A stretch of 32,155 bases of DNA from Bog-159 sp035308525 (lineage in GTDB: Bacteria > Acidobacteriota > Terriglobia > Bryobacterales > Bryobacteraceae). Positions 14,887 to 23,044 of the stretch are shown here, piece by piece; position 1 is the stretch's first letter, and every line of letters starts with the position of its first letter. The stretch covers positions 1 to 32,155 of the forward strand of contig DATGGM010000220.1 in the NCBI GenBank assembly GCA_035308525.1, in the 5' to 3' direction. The translations under genes and the position numbers were made by a program. The notes beneath the pieces are model-generated. The model saw nothing but the letters and a program-made list of their open reading frames with translations. It made no database searches and was not told the DNA's origin.

Positions 14887-14907
14887 GCGCGGCTAGCCTC
14901 ACCCGCG

Positions 14908-15231
14908 TCAGGCCAGATGGAATACTTCTTCGAGGGGCAACATGCCTTCGTCCGGACGGCGCCCATCCAGCGCCTCGAAGAATGGCGCCATCTCCCGCTG
15001 CCAGCGGCGGTTCACCTCGCGGGATGCCATGCCGCGCAGCGCGGCCTGGAAATCGAGCGTTTCCAGATACCCCACCAGCAGGCCATCCTCGCGCAGAAAC
15101 AGCGAGTAGTTGTGCCACCCGGTTTCACGCAGCGCCGCCAGCATTTCCGGCCAAACCGTTCTGTGGCGGTCCTTGTATTCCGCCAGCCGCTCGGGACGCA
15201 CCTTCAGCAGAAAACAAACGCGCTGCATCAT
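14908..15231 (-). CDS. rhaM: L-rhamnose mutarotase family protein
   Basis: This 107-residue protein matches the RhaM family in length and pattern: 'RVCFLLKVRPERLAEYKDRHRTVWPEMLAALRETGWHNYSLFL' with the conserved His, Tyr and Trp-Pro residues, then 'LVGYLETLDF' and 'RWQREMAPFF'. RhaM interconverts the anomers of L-rhamnose or a related deoxysugar. GGAGG directly precedes tandem ATGs at 15231 and 15228; the first overlaps the stop of the upstream isomerase-like gene (ATGA) and the second has better spacing. Tight pairing with a fucose/arabinose-isomerase-type gene suggests the two act on the same deoxysugar. Confidence 0.87.
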   Translation of the reverse strand: MMQRVCFLLKVRPERLAEYKDRHRTVWPEMLAALRETGWHNYSLFLREDGLLVGYLETLDFQAALRGMASREVNRRWQREMAPFFEALDGRRPDEGMLPLEEVFHLA

Positions 15232-16625
15232 TTCACCTCCGCTAACGGAATTTTGAGAAGGGCGGCCAGTTTTGCGATGCGCGCCATGTTGTGACCCACG
15301 CCCAGGGCGCAGTGATGCGTGGGGCCCTCCCTGCACCAGCGATTGACGAATTCGGCCGGCGCGAGCGCAAAGCGCAGCCGCGAATTGGTATTGCCGATGC
15401 GTAGAATAGGACCCGGCAGCGATTCTCCCTCCGCGCCGATCAGCTTCAGTTGGCCATCCGCGGTCTGGGTCAGCCCCAGAATTGTAACCGGCCCGGTCTT
15501 GACCTTGAACTCCACTGACAGGCCCGCGCCGCGCTTGCCATGGTACAGGCCCAAGCTGCGCAGCACCGGCCGCGCGTCGCTAATGGCGATGTGGCCGGGG
15601 CCGTCGTGTCCCATCAGCACGAAATTCTCGCGGAAATCCATGGAGTAGAATTCCGTGAACGAGCCGCCCGCGCCAAACCGGTCCAGCACCAGCATCGCCA
15701 GGCAGGTCTTCAGATCGCCCTCGCCGGCTGCCGGAATACCGCGCGCCGTCAGCAGCGTATTTCCCAGGATCAGCGCGGCGCCCAGACGCTCGAACTCATT
15801 GCCGGCCAGGCCGCGGTAGTAATAAGTCAAGCCGTCGAGCGCGAAATCCGCGATCAGCCGGTCGAGGCCTACGGCGGCCTGCGCGGCCCATTCGAGATCG
15901 GCGGCGGGAACATCCGTATCCATGGCGAATACTTCGCGCGCCGTGTCCAGTTTCGCGCGGACCTCGGGCGCGGCCGCGGCCGGCGCTCGCCGGGCCAGGT
16001 CATCCATCTCGAGTATTTCAATATGCGCGCCGAGTTCTGCGTGCATCAGCGTGAAGTCCGCATACATGTCGAGCATGCCCGGGTAGGTGTGCCCGAGGAA
16101 GCCGATGCGGCACTGCCGGACGGCGCGCGCCACGGCGGCAGCGCGGCACCAGTCCTCGATTTCACGCCACGCCGCGGGATCCTCGTGAAGCTGGCCCGAG
16201 ACCACACGAAAATCGATGCGGGCGCGGGCGAAAGCGTTGGATATCTCGGGCACGCAGCAGACCGAACAGCTGGCCAGCCATTCGGCGGTGTCCGCGGAGT
16301 CGTAATCGAGCGCGGCGTTGGGCTGCAGGTTCAACACCAGCACCGGGGCGTGCGGCTTCTGGACCACCGGCAACACCTGTGAGGAGGTGGCGTAGGTGGC
16401 CACGTAGCAAAGGATCAGGTCCACATCTTCGCGGAGGAAGACTTGTCCGGCCGCGCGGGCGCCCTCGGGAGTATCCACCAGCCCGGCCGAAACCACGTCG
16501 CATCCGAAGCCGCGCACGCGGTCTTCGAGTGTGCGCTGGTAACCCTGGAGGCGCTCCTGTAAGCCGGGAAACTGCGGCCAGTAGGCGGCAAGGCCGATGC
16601 CGAAGACTCCGATGTGCGCGGTCAT
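15228..16625 (-). CDS. L-fucose/L-arabinose isomerase-family protein
   Basis: This 465-residue protein has a fucose-isomerase-like architecture: an N-terminal Rossmann-like half ('IGVFGIGLAAYWPQFPGL', 'DVDLILCYVATYATSSQVLPVVQ') and a C-terminal half with 'GNEFERLGAALILGNTLLTARGIPAAGEGDLKTCLAMLVLD', 'FTEFYSMDF', 'LMGHDGPGHIAI' and 'WCREGPTHHCALGVGH'. The 'GEGD' and 'HHC' stretches recall metal-binding positions of arabinose/fucose isomerases. It likely converts an aldose to a ketose. Coupling to a rhamnose mutarotase points to L-rhamnose, L-fucose or a close relative, but the exact sugar is unknown. It diverges from the membrane glycosyltransferase gene. Confidence 0.8.
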   Translation of the reverse strand: MTAHIGVFGIGLAAYWPQFPGLQERLQGYQRTLEDRVRGFGCDVVSAGLVDTPEGARAAGQVFLREDVDLILCYVATYATSSQVLPVVQKPHAPVLVLNLQPNAALDYDSADTAEWLASCSVCCVPEISNAFARARIDFRVVSGQLHEDPAAWREIEDWCRAAAVARAVRQCRIGFLGHTYPGMLDMYADFTLMHAELGAHIEILEMDDLARRAPAAAAPEVRAKLDTAREVFAMDTDVPAADLEWAAQAAVGLDRLIADFALDGLTYYYRGLAGNEFERLGAALILGNTLLTARGIPAAGEGDLKTCLAMLVLDRFGAGGSFTEFYSMDFRENFVLMGHDGPGHIAISDARPVLRSLGLYHGKRGAGLSVEFKVKTGPVTILGLTQTADGQLKLIGAEGESLPGPILRIGNTNSRLRFALAPAEFVNRWCREGPTHHCALGVGHNMARIAKLAALLKIPLAEVK

Positions 16626-16674
16626 GGCAGGTCACGCACATCATAGCGCGCGGCTGGCAAGCCGCTGCATACCG

Positions 16675-16680
16675 TATAAT
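16675..16680 (+). promoter_or_regulatory. Consensus -10 element upstream of the membrane protein gene
   Basis: TATAAT is a full consensus -10, but no convincing -35 is seen 15-19 bases upstream. Initiation would fall at about 16687, exactly on the candidate TTG start, raising the possibility of a leaderless message or of a start further downstream. Confidence 0.35.
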
Positions 16681-16686
16681 GCGTCG

Positions 16687-18546
16687 TTGAGACGGAAATT
16701 ACTCGCCGCGGCTTATTGGGCAGTGCCTTCCATCCTCTGCCTGGTGATGTACTGGCCCGGCCTGTTGGCATGGTTCCAGCAGGACGATTTTGTGTGGCTG
16801 AACATGCCCAACCAGGCACACGGTTGGGACGGCCTGCTGCGGACGCTGTTTCTGCCGAACCCATCGCAGGGAAGCTGGCGGCCGCTGAGCGAGCGCGTGC
16901 TCTTTCTGGCGTTCGGGCCCATCTTCGGAGCCGATGCGCTTCCCTACCGGATCTGGGTCTTCCTCACGCAGTTCGCCAACCTGGCGCTGGCGGCGTCTAT
17001 CACCACCCGGCTCACGCGTTCGCGGGCCGCGGGATTCTTGGCGGCGGTTCTCTGGGCCGCCAACAGCAAGCTGGCGGTCGCCATGTCCTGGACCTCGGCT
17101 TACAATCAGATTCTTTGCGGATTCTTCCTGTTGCTGGCTCTGCACTTTTTCCTGCGATACCGCGAAACCGGCGCCCGCCGTGACTACCTTTTGACCTGGG
17201 CTGTGTTTCTGGCCGGCTTCCTGGCGATGGAGAGCAACGTAATCTTTCCACTGCTCGCCGCCACCTATGCGCTCCTTTGCGCGCGTAAGCAGTTCCGGAG
17301 CACCCTGCCTTTCTTCGCGGCCTCCGCGTTGTACGGCATCCTCCACCTTCTCCTCGCGCCGAATCACGCCCCGGAGTACATGCTTCATATCGACGGCACG
17401 ATGCCGGCTACCTTGTGGACGTACTGGCGGCGAACGTTTCAACCGAATCTGATTTTCTTCTGGCACTCTTTCCGGTTCTGGAGCGCGGTGGAACTGGCGG
17501 CAGCCAGCGTGGCCCTTCTGGCTTTCACGGTCTGGCAGGCCCGGCAGCGCCGCTGGCTGGCGCTGGTTTTTCTGGCTTGGTATCTCATTGCGCTGCTGCC
17601 CGTGATCGCCCTGCGCGACCATATCATGGATTACTATCTGACGCTGCCCGCCATGTGTCTGGCTATGTTGGCGGCCCTTGCGTTGACGTGCGCCTGGCGC
17701 GCGAGGCTGCCCTGGAAGGCTCTCGGCGTGGTGCTTGCCGCAGGCTTCCTGGTACAGTCATTGCCGGGCGGCCGCCGCGAAGCCAATTGGTATCGCAGGC
17801 GCAGCCAGGCGCAGGAGGCGATTGTTATGGGCGTCGCGCAGGCGCACGAATTACATCCCGGCAAAACCATCCTGCTGGATGGCGTCGATGATGACTTGTT
17901 CGGTCAACTCATCTGCGACCGGCCGTTTCTCTTCCTGAAAATCCTCGACGTCTACCTCACGCCTGGTTCCCAGAATCGCATTGCGCCGCACCCGGAGTGG
18001 GGCGGCGTGTCGAATTTCATATTCCCGGCGGACGCTACCGAACGCGGGCTGGAGCACGACCAGATCGTGGTCTATCGTGTGGGGCCCGGGCCGCTGCGCA
18101 ACATTACGCATCAGTTCGTAGTTCCTGCCGGCCTCCCAGGTGCGCCCGCGCCGCTCAGCCTGGACCTGGCGGATCCGCTGGCCGCCGGTTTTCTAGGGCC
18201 AGAGTGGTATGGCAGAGAATCGGGATTCCGCTGGATGCCGCGCACGGCCAGCCTCCGTATGGCTGCGCCGCCTGCCGGCCGGAAGCTCTACGTGACCGCA
18301 ATTTGCCCCGCCGCCCAGCTTCTGAAAAGACCGCTCGAAATGACGCTGACGGTGGATGGCGTCCGGCTGCCGCCTGTCGAATTCACGAAAGGCGGCGTGG
18401 AAACCACCTTCCCGTTTGTCCTCCCGCAAGGCGCTCCTGCCAGCGGGGGCGACCTTCACATTACCGTGGAGGTGAGCCGTACCGTGCGCGTAGGTGGGGA
18501 TCAACGCGACCTGGGCCTGGCCGTTGTCCGCTTTGAAATAAAGTAG
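16687..18546 (+). CDS. Polytopic GT-C-like membrane protein with soluble C-terminal domain
   Basis: The product is about 619 residues. The N-terminal two thirds are strongly hydrophobic, with about ten predicted membrane segments, and the first loop has an acidic 'FQQDDFVWLN' motif (Asp 33-34). That is the position of the catalytic acid in GT-C glycosyltransferases (ArnT/PMT-like) that use polyprenyl-linked sugars. The C-terminal third (from about 370) is soluble and beta-rich and is probably periplasmic. The start is uncertain: the TTG at 16687 keeps the first helix and sits just after a TATAAT; in-frame ATGs at 16597 and 16624 overlap or abut the start of the divergent gene; GTG 16723 or ATG 16747 are later options. 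The acceptor is unknown. Confidence 0.72.
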   Translation: MRRKLLAAAYWAVPSILCLVMYWPGLLAWFQQDDFVWLNMPNQAHGWDGLLRTLFLPNPSQGSWRPLSERVLFLAFGPIFGADALPYRIWVFLTQFANLALAASITTRLTRSRAAGFLAAVLWAANSKLAVAMSWTSAYNQILCGFFLLLALHFFLRYRETGARRDYLLTWAVFLAGFLAMESNVIFPLLAATYALLCARKQFRSTLPFFAASALYGILHLLLAPNHAPEYMLHIDGTMPATLWTYWRRTFQPNLIFFWHSFRFWSAVELAAASVALLAFTVWQARQRRWLALVFLAWYLIALLPVIALRDHIMDYYLTLPAMCLAMLAALALTCAWRARLPWKALGVVLAAGFLVQSLPGGRREANWYRRRSQAQEAIVMGVAQAHELHPGKTILLDGVDDDLFGQLICDRPFLFLKILDVYLTPGSQNRIAPHPEWGGVSNFIFPADATERGLEHDQIVVYRVGPGPLRNITHQFVVPAGLPGAPAPLSLDLADPLAAGFLGPEWYGRESGFRWMPRTASLRMAAPPAGRKLYVTAICPAAQLLKRPLEMTLTVDGVRLPPVEFTKGGVETTFPFVLPQGAPASGGDLHITVEVSRTVRVGGDQRDLGLAVVRFEIK

Positions 18547-18608
18547 CTTCTTCGCAAAATGGAACTTTCCGGGGACCTCGTTCGTAATCCTCGAAGAACG
18601 GAGTAGCC

Positions 18609-19139
18609 ATGTTTGGAAATCCTCGCCGCGGCGGCGCCGTGGCCGGCATTCTGTTGACGTTCCTGGCCTTGAGCGTACTGGGTATCGCCGTCCTGGTGTG
18701 TACCGGCTTGTACGTCGCCGATAACCTTCGTGTCACCGAGAACCACGCGCGTGGTGAAACCACCGTGGAAACCCCCTTCGGCTCCGTGCACGTGCGTGAG
18801 AGCGACCGGCTGGACCCCGGGCACATGGGCGTGCCTATGTATCCGGGAGCCGTGCGCGACGAAGACTCCCGCAAACTCGCCAGCTTCCATTTCGATTTCG
18901 GCAATGTGCACAGAGGCTTCGCCATCTCGGCGGCTTCCTACCGCACTTCCGACTCGATCGAGCGGGTCACGGATTTCTACCGGGACCAGCTGCCGCACTG
19001 GCTGATCAGCCAAAAGGACAACGGCCGGGTGCAGTTGTCGTTCACCAGGGGCGGCTACAAGCGCTTCGTGGTCATCTGCGAGGATAACGGCGAAACCCGC
19101 ATCGCGCTTGCTTCCATAGGAGAGCCTGCGTCAAACTGA
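18609..19139 (+). CDS. Single-pass membrane protein of unknown function
   Basis: This 176-residue protein has a basic start ('MFGNPRRGGAV'), one hydrophobic helix (about 11-38) and a soluble domain of about 135 residues outside the membrane ('MGVPMYPGAVRDEDSRKLASFHFDFG', 'YRTSDSIERVTDFYRDQLPHW', 'YKRFVVICEDNGETRIALASIG'). The 'VTDFYRDQLP' region resembles secreted proteins seen in Acidobacteria and Myxococcota that I cannot assign to a function. GGAG lies six bases before the ATG. It follows the GT-C-like gene by 62 bases and may share its transcript. Confidence 0.75.
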   Translation: MFGNPRRGGAVAGILLTFLALSVLGIAVLVCTGLYVADNLRVTENHARGETTVETPFGSVHVRESDRLDPGHMGVPMYPGAVRDEDSRKLASFHFDFGNVHRGFAISAASYRTSDSIERVTDFYRDQLPHWLISQKDNGRVQLSFTRGGYKRFVVICEDNGETRIALASIGEPASN

Positions 19140-19164
19140 TGCATGGGGGCCTGCGCTCCCAACC

Positions 19165-19842
19165 ATGCCTGAATTCTGTAGCTGCGGCGCGGAACTGCCG
19201 CTTGATGCCCGTTTCTGCCACCGTTGCGGTAAACCCCAGCGCGAAGAGATCGTGCCGGACACCGTGGCGCAAATGCCCGAGATCGTCCCAGCCGTAAGCG
19301 CTGCTCCCGTCACGGAAGCCGCTAAGGCCCCGCGCCTCAATTTCCATAACGCCACCGCGGTGCGCATCGGGTTGTTGATGGCCAGCATTGGTTCGCTGCT
19401 CAGCGCGCTCCCGGTGCTGGCGGCCGGACTGGTGGGCCTGGCGATCTGGTGGCTGACCGCCGGGTTCCTGGCGGTGTACATCTATCGCCGCCGCACCGGC
19501 CACTTCCTCTCGGTGGACAGCGGCTTGCGCATGGGCTGGATCACCGGCCTGCTCGGCTCGACCATCACCGCGGTGGTCTTCACCGCCAGTGTGGTGCCGC
19601 TGATCCGGGGAGGCAAGATCGCCTCACTTTATGAAGAGCAGTTCCGCAAAATGTCAGTCAATGATCCCAACGTGCAGCAGGCCATCAAGCTCCTGGAGAG
19701 TCCCAGCGGGCTGGCGATGTTCGTGGTCATCGCGCTGCTGTTTTTCTTCTTGATCATCACCTTCCTGTGCACGGCGGGCGGAGCCCTGGGAGCCAAACTG
19801 GTGGGCGGGGTCGCTACGCAGGGTCCCAAGGGCGCTCCCTAA
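19165..19842 (+). CDS. Zinc-ribbon membrane protein of unknown function
   Basis: This 225-residue protein starts with a small zinc ribbon ('FCSCGAELPLDARFCHRCGK', Cys 5, 7, 18 and 21; the first pair is C-x-C rather than C-x-x-C). A linker leads to hydrophobic segments at about 67-108 (two helices), 128-150 and 178-215. Between the last two is a polar helix with 'EEQFRKMSVNDPNVQQAIKLLES'. Such zinc-ribbon/DUF4199-like or Yip-like membrane proteins have no settled role. No clear ribosome binding site precedes the ATG; it starts 25 bases after the stop of the previous gene, so coupling is possible. Confidence 0.75.
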   Translation: MPEFCSCGAELPLDARFCHRCGKPQREEIVPDTVAQMPEIVPAVSAAPVTEAAKAPRLNFHNATAVRIGLLMASIGSLLSALPVLAAGLVGLAIWWLTAGFLAVYIYRRRTGHFLSVDSGLRMGWITGLLGSTITAVVFTASVVPLIRGGKIASLYEEQFRKMSVNDPNVQQAIKLLESPSGLAMFVVIALLFFFLIITFLCTAGGALGAKLVGGVATQGPKGAP

Positions 19843-19862
19843 GGGGAAGCACTCGCAACCGA

Positions 19863-20492
19863 TCACGTCAGATCAAACGAGTTCCAGCCCGCTATCAGGA
19901 GCGGTCTACACAAGTCCCTAAGGACTGCATCGCCTGTACCAAACTCGAATCGGGTTCGCCGCTCGTTCCGGAACTCGAACCATGGCGGCCGGGCACTGGT
20001 ATCGCGCTCCCCGACGCAACGTTCACGCTCCGGTCCAACGAGTTGTTGTCCTAGCCTCCCAAGGTCACGGCCTGGCCGGCACGCAGTTCGCCCGCCCTGA
20101 CGCTCGCCTGTGTCCGGATCAAAATTAAGCGGGACACATCGCTCGTCCCTCATAGTAACCCCGACGGCTGCCCCGCGGTTTCCGTCGCCAAACATCAATG
20201 TCTGGCCCACCCATCTGTCTTCCTCAAACGGCTCAACGCTATGTGTTTCAACCACAATGTTCGGTCGAAACTCTGCAGTGTTGCCGTCGAGCCTGAATGC
20301 TTTATAGAGGAGCAACCGCGGTAATTTGCTGGCTCTCAGCCATGGGAACCCACTCTTGTCACTGAGCCGCCGAAAAGCCAACGTGCGATCACCCTCAATG
20401 CCATGCCAACTTAGCCTTGCAACATCCAGTAATTCACCGGCCATTGACTTAACCGGGTAACGGTAGATGGCACTAATTCGTCCTAGTTCCAT
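19863..20492 (-). pseudogene. Broken MOSC-domain protein gene (internal deletion with frame change)
   Basis: The first 130 or so residues read as a normal MOSC protein: the N-terminal beta barrel 'GRISAIYRYPVKSMAGELL', 'GIEGDRTLAFRR', 'PRLLLYKA' and the central 'GVTMRDERCVPLNFDPDTGE'. After DPDTGE the frame gives an unrelated Arg-rich tail to 19863. One base out of frame, the DNA encodes 'VRAGELRAGQAVTLGG' and a stop (ending at 20051), which is what a MOSC C-terminus looks like. About 25-30 residues that should lie between the two parts, including the region near the conserved Cys ('NC.GVY'), are missing. A deletion that also changed frame explains this. MOSC proteins carry molybdenum-cofactor sulfur chemistry; this copy is probably non-functional. 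Confidence 0.65.
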
Positions 20493-20519
20493 ACTATGAA
20501 AAACGGTTGAGTTCTCCGC

Positions 20520-21344
20520 TCAAATCCCCATGAGTTTGTTAATCTCCGGCGTTGTCACGCACTGGTCGAGAAAACCGAACTGCCCTGCGTCCTTCACCTC
20601 GCGCGCAGCCTCGAGAAAACCGGTCATTGCCGCGCGATAGAGTGAGGTTGCCAGACTGACACGCCTCACTCCGGCCAAAGCGAGTTCACCCACGGAAAAT
20701 GACTTTCCCTTAATGCCTGCCATGAAATTGACCGGCTTCGACACGGCCGCACAGACTGCGCGCACCGCGGCAAGGTCAGGCAGGCCCGGAGCAAAAAGCA
20801 CATCGGCTCCGGCTTTTTCGAAGGCTTGCAGGCGATGGATCGTGTCGTCCAGGCTCGGGGTGGCATAGAGGAAGTTGTGCGCGCGTGCCGTGAGGACGAA
20901 CGGAAACAGTAATCGACGTGCTGCCTGCGCGGCTGCGGCGATCCGTTCGACCGCCAGGCTGACCTCGTAAAGCGGGTTGTCCTGGTTGCCGGTGGCATCC
21001 TCGATCGTGCATCCAACCAGTCCCGCCTCGGCCGCAAGCCGGATCGTTTCCGCCACGACTTCCGGCGCGTCGCCGAACCCCTTCTCGAGATCCGCCGAAA
21101 CGGGCAAATCCGTGGCATCCACGATTACTCGGGCGTGCGCCAGCGCCTCATCTCGCGTCAGCCCGCCATCCCTGCGCCCCAGCGCGGCGGCCGAGGCGGC
21201 ACTCGATGTGGCCAATGCCTGGAAGCCAAGCCCGGCTAGCAGCCGGGCAGAACCTGCATCCCATGGATTCGGAATTACGAAAGCGCCAGGGCCGTCGTGG
21301 AGCGCGCGGAAGCGAACCGCCTTTTCGTTCTGGGTGACACTCAC
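20520..21344 (-). CDS. Isocitrate lyase / PEP mutase family enzyme
   Basis: This 274-residue cytoplasmic TIM-barrel enzyme has 'AFVIPNPWDAGSARLLAGLGFQALATSSAA', 'LPVSADLEKGFGD', 'GLVGCTIEDATG', 'VLTARAHNFL' and 'ALAGVRRVSLATSLYRAAM', the usual signature of the small ICL/PEPM-family lyases. The KKCGH active-site loop of true isocitrate lyase is absent, so a C-C or C-P lyase acting on another 2-keto or 2-methyl acid (methylisocitrate lyase- or oxaloacetate hydrolase-like) is more likely. The GTG at 21344 is chosen as start: GAGG lies eight bases upstream, homology begins at 'VSVTQNEKAVRF', and the in-frame ATG at 21386 is inside a TATAAT element. Confidence 0.82.
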   Translation of the reverse strand: MSVTQNEKAVRFRALHDGPGAFVIPNPWDAGSARLLAGLGFQALATSSAASAAALGRRDGGLTRDEALAHARVIVDATDLPVSADLEKGFGDAPEVVAETIRLAAEAGLVGCTIEDATGNQDNPLYEVSLAVERIAAAAQAARRLLFPFVLTARAHNFLYATPSLDDTIHRLQAFEKAGADVLFAPGLPDLAAVRAVCAAVSKPVNFMAGIKGKSFSVGELALAGVRRVSLATSLYRAAMTGFLEAAREVKDAGQFGFLDQCVTTPEINKLMGI

Positions 21345-21384
21345 TGGAGTTACCTCGCGATCCTTTCTCTGGGAAGTTTCCACC

Positions 21385-21390
21385 ATTATA
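21385..21390 (-). promoter_or_regulatory. Candidate -10 element for the ICL/PEPM gene
   Basis: TATAAT on the minus strand, about 40 bases before the preferred GTG start. No good -35 is seen. It overlaps the alternative ATG at 21386, which argues for the later start. Confidence 0.35.
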
Positions 21391-21439
21391 GGTTTAACGG
21401 CAGTCCTGGCTGTGATAGGGTATGAATACTGAAGGGGAA

Positions 21440-21865
21440 ATGGCGGCCCACCGAATCCTTGCATTATTCCTGGTGTTCGCACTCTGGGCGGCCTCGCCCG
21501 CGGACCGGCCGACCCTGGACTACGCCTTCTTCAAAGAGCGCGTGCAGCCGATCTTCCTCAAGAAGCGTCCGGGGCACGCGCGCTGCGTCACCTGTCACAG
21601 GCATGGCAGCCCGCCGCTCGAGCCGCTGGCTCCCGAGGCAGTTACCTGGAACGAAGAACAATCCCGCGCGAACTTCGCCGTCTGGAAGCAATTCGTCGTG
21701 CCCGGTAACCCGCTCAAGAGTCAATTGCTGTTGCATCCCCTGGCGGCGCAGGCGGGCGGCGACCACTTTCACGCCGGCGGCAAGCATTGGAAATCGCAAA
21801 GCGATCCCGAGTGGCAGACCTTGGCTGCCTGGGTAAACGGGGAGACGATTGGAGGTTCCAAATGA
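21440..21865 (+). CDS. Secreted small c-type cytochrome (PSCyt-like)
   Basis: This 141-residue protein has a signal peptide ('MAAHRILALFLVFALWAASPA') and one haem-binding CxxCH motif in 'HARCVTCHRHGSPPLEPL'. The lead-in 'YAFFKERVQPIFLKKRPGHARCVTCH' is typical of Planctomycete/Acidobacteria-type cytochrome c domains. 'NPLKSQLLLHPLA', 'GGDHFHAGGKHW' and 'PEWQTLAAWVNG' complete the domain and offer a distal ligand. It probably carries electrons in the periplasm. GAAGGGGA lies just before the ATG at 21440; an in-frame ATG at 21422 is possible. The stop overlaps the next start (ATGA), so it is coupled to the YVTN propeller. Confidence 0.8.
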   Translation: MAAHRILALFLVFALWAASPADRPTLDYAFFKERVQPIFLKKRPGHARCVTCHRHGSPPLEPLAPEAVTWNEEQSRANFAVWKQFVVPGNPLKSQLLLHPLAAQAGGDHFHAGGKHWKSQSDPEWQTLAAWVNGETIGGSK

Positions 21866-22866
21866 TTCGCGCGGCGCTCGGCGTCTTCGCGGCGGTCGCG
21901 CTCCTGCAGGCGGAAGGAGCGCGGGTTCTGCAAACCAACGCGGCCGGCGATAACATCCATGTGATCGACCCCGCCACGAACCGGGTGGTAGGGACCATCG
22001 AGGATATCGAAGTTCCGCATGGGGTGGCCATCGCACCGGAGGGGATGCGCATTTACGTCACCGATGAATCCCTGAGCACGCTGGACGTAGTGGACGCCAG
22101 GACGCTCCGGGTGACCAACCGGATTCCGCTGAGCGGCCGGCCGAATAATGTCGATGTCGCAAAGGACGGCTCGCGCGTCTACGTGGGAATCGCCGAGGGG
22201 ACCGGCGCGGTGGATGTCATCGACGCGGCATCCCTCGTCAAGTTGAAGAGCATACCGGTGAAGGGCGCCATCCACAACGTTTACCTGACGCCTGACGGCA
22301 AGTACGTGGTAGCCGGGTCGATTCCGTCGCATACCATCAACGTGATCGATACCGGCAGCGATCAGATCGCGTGGACCCTGACAATGAGCGCGGGGATCCG
22401 GCCGATGGCTTTTACGCGAAACCCGGACGGCTCGACCAAAGAGATCATCGTGCAGCTCTCCGATTTTCACGGTTTCGCGGTAGTCGGATTTGCGGCTCGA
22501 AAGGAAATCCGGCGCTTCACGCTTCCGGACCCGGCAGGGGAGAAGAAGGAGACCCAGGGCATCCAGGGAGCGCCCGCGCACGGACTGGCGGTCACCCCGG
22601 ACGGAAAGACCCTTTGGGTCACCAGCAAATACTACGGCTATGTGGCCGCCTACTCGTTGGCCGATTTCAGACTATTGAAAGTGGTTTACGTTGGCAGCCA
22701 CCCGGAGTGGCTCACCATCCCTCCCGGCGGAAGGAACTTGTACGTGGCCTGTGCGGGCGACGATCTGGTCGCAGTAGTGGATAACCGCACCATGGAGCTG
22801 GTGAAGACTATTCCAGTAGGCGCCGTGCCCAAACGCAACACCAGCGGCATGCTGCGGACAGACTGA
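21862..22866 (+). CDS. Secreted YVTN-family beta-propeller protein
   Basis: This 334-residue protein has a signal peptide ('MIRAALGVFAAVALLQAEGA') followed by blade repeats of YVTN/YncE type: 'NIHVIDPATNRVVGTIED', 'GMRIYVTDESLSTLDVVDARTLRVTNRI', 'GSRVYVGIAEGTGAVDVIDAASL', 'KTLWVTSKYYGYVAAYSLADF' and 'RNLYVACAGDDLVAVVDNRTMELVKTI'. These make a seven-bladed propeller used for binding or scaffolding at the cell surface. GGAGG precedes the ATG, and the start overlaps the cytochrome stop by four bases. The pair may form a periplasmic redox complex, but no substrate is evident. Confidence 0.85.
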   Translation: MIRAALGVFAAVALLQAEGARVLQTNAAGDNIHVIDPATNRVVGTIEDIEVPHGVAIAPEGMRIYVTDESLSTLDVVDARTLRVTNRIPLSGRPNNVDVAKDGSRVYVGIAEGTGAVDVIDAASLVKLKSIPVKGAIHNVYLTPDGKYVVAGSIPSHTINVIDTGSDQIAWTLTMSAGIRPMAFTRNPDGSTKEIIVQLSDFHGFAVVGFAARKEIRRFTLPDPAGEKKETQGIQGAPAHGLAVTPDGKTLWVTSKYYGYVAAYSLADFRLLKVVYVGSHPEWLTIPPGGRNLYVACAGDDLVAVVDNRTMELVKTIPVGAVPKRNTSGMLRTD

Positions 22867-23044
22867 ATGGACGGGGCGTTGGATCTTTCGGCGCCCGTTC
22901 CGACGTGCGCCACGTGATGGGCGCCAGATTCACGGGCGACGCGGTGGTGATGCAGACGCAGTCGACCTCTCGATTTGGAAGTAGATGAGGCCGCCGCGCT
23001 CTGTCCGGGTCCGCGGCGCTGCTTCCAGGTTGCAAGACCGCTGA
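22867..23044. other. Gap between convergent genes, nothing identified
   Basis: These 178 bases between the YVTN gene and the convergent unknown gene have ordinary composition. No clear hairpin terminator, promoter or short gene was seen. Confidence 0.5.

Noticed and set aside
14883..14902. Short GTGAG/CTCAC hairpin after the UPF0173 gene as terminator
   Set aside because: A five-base stem with an internal bulge and no T-run is too weak to call.
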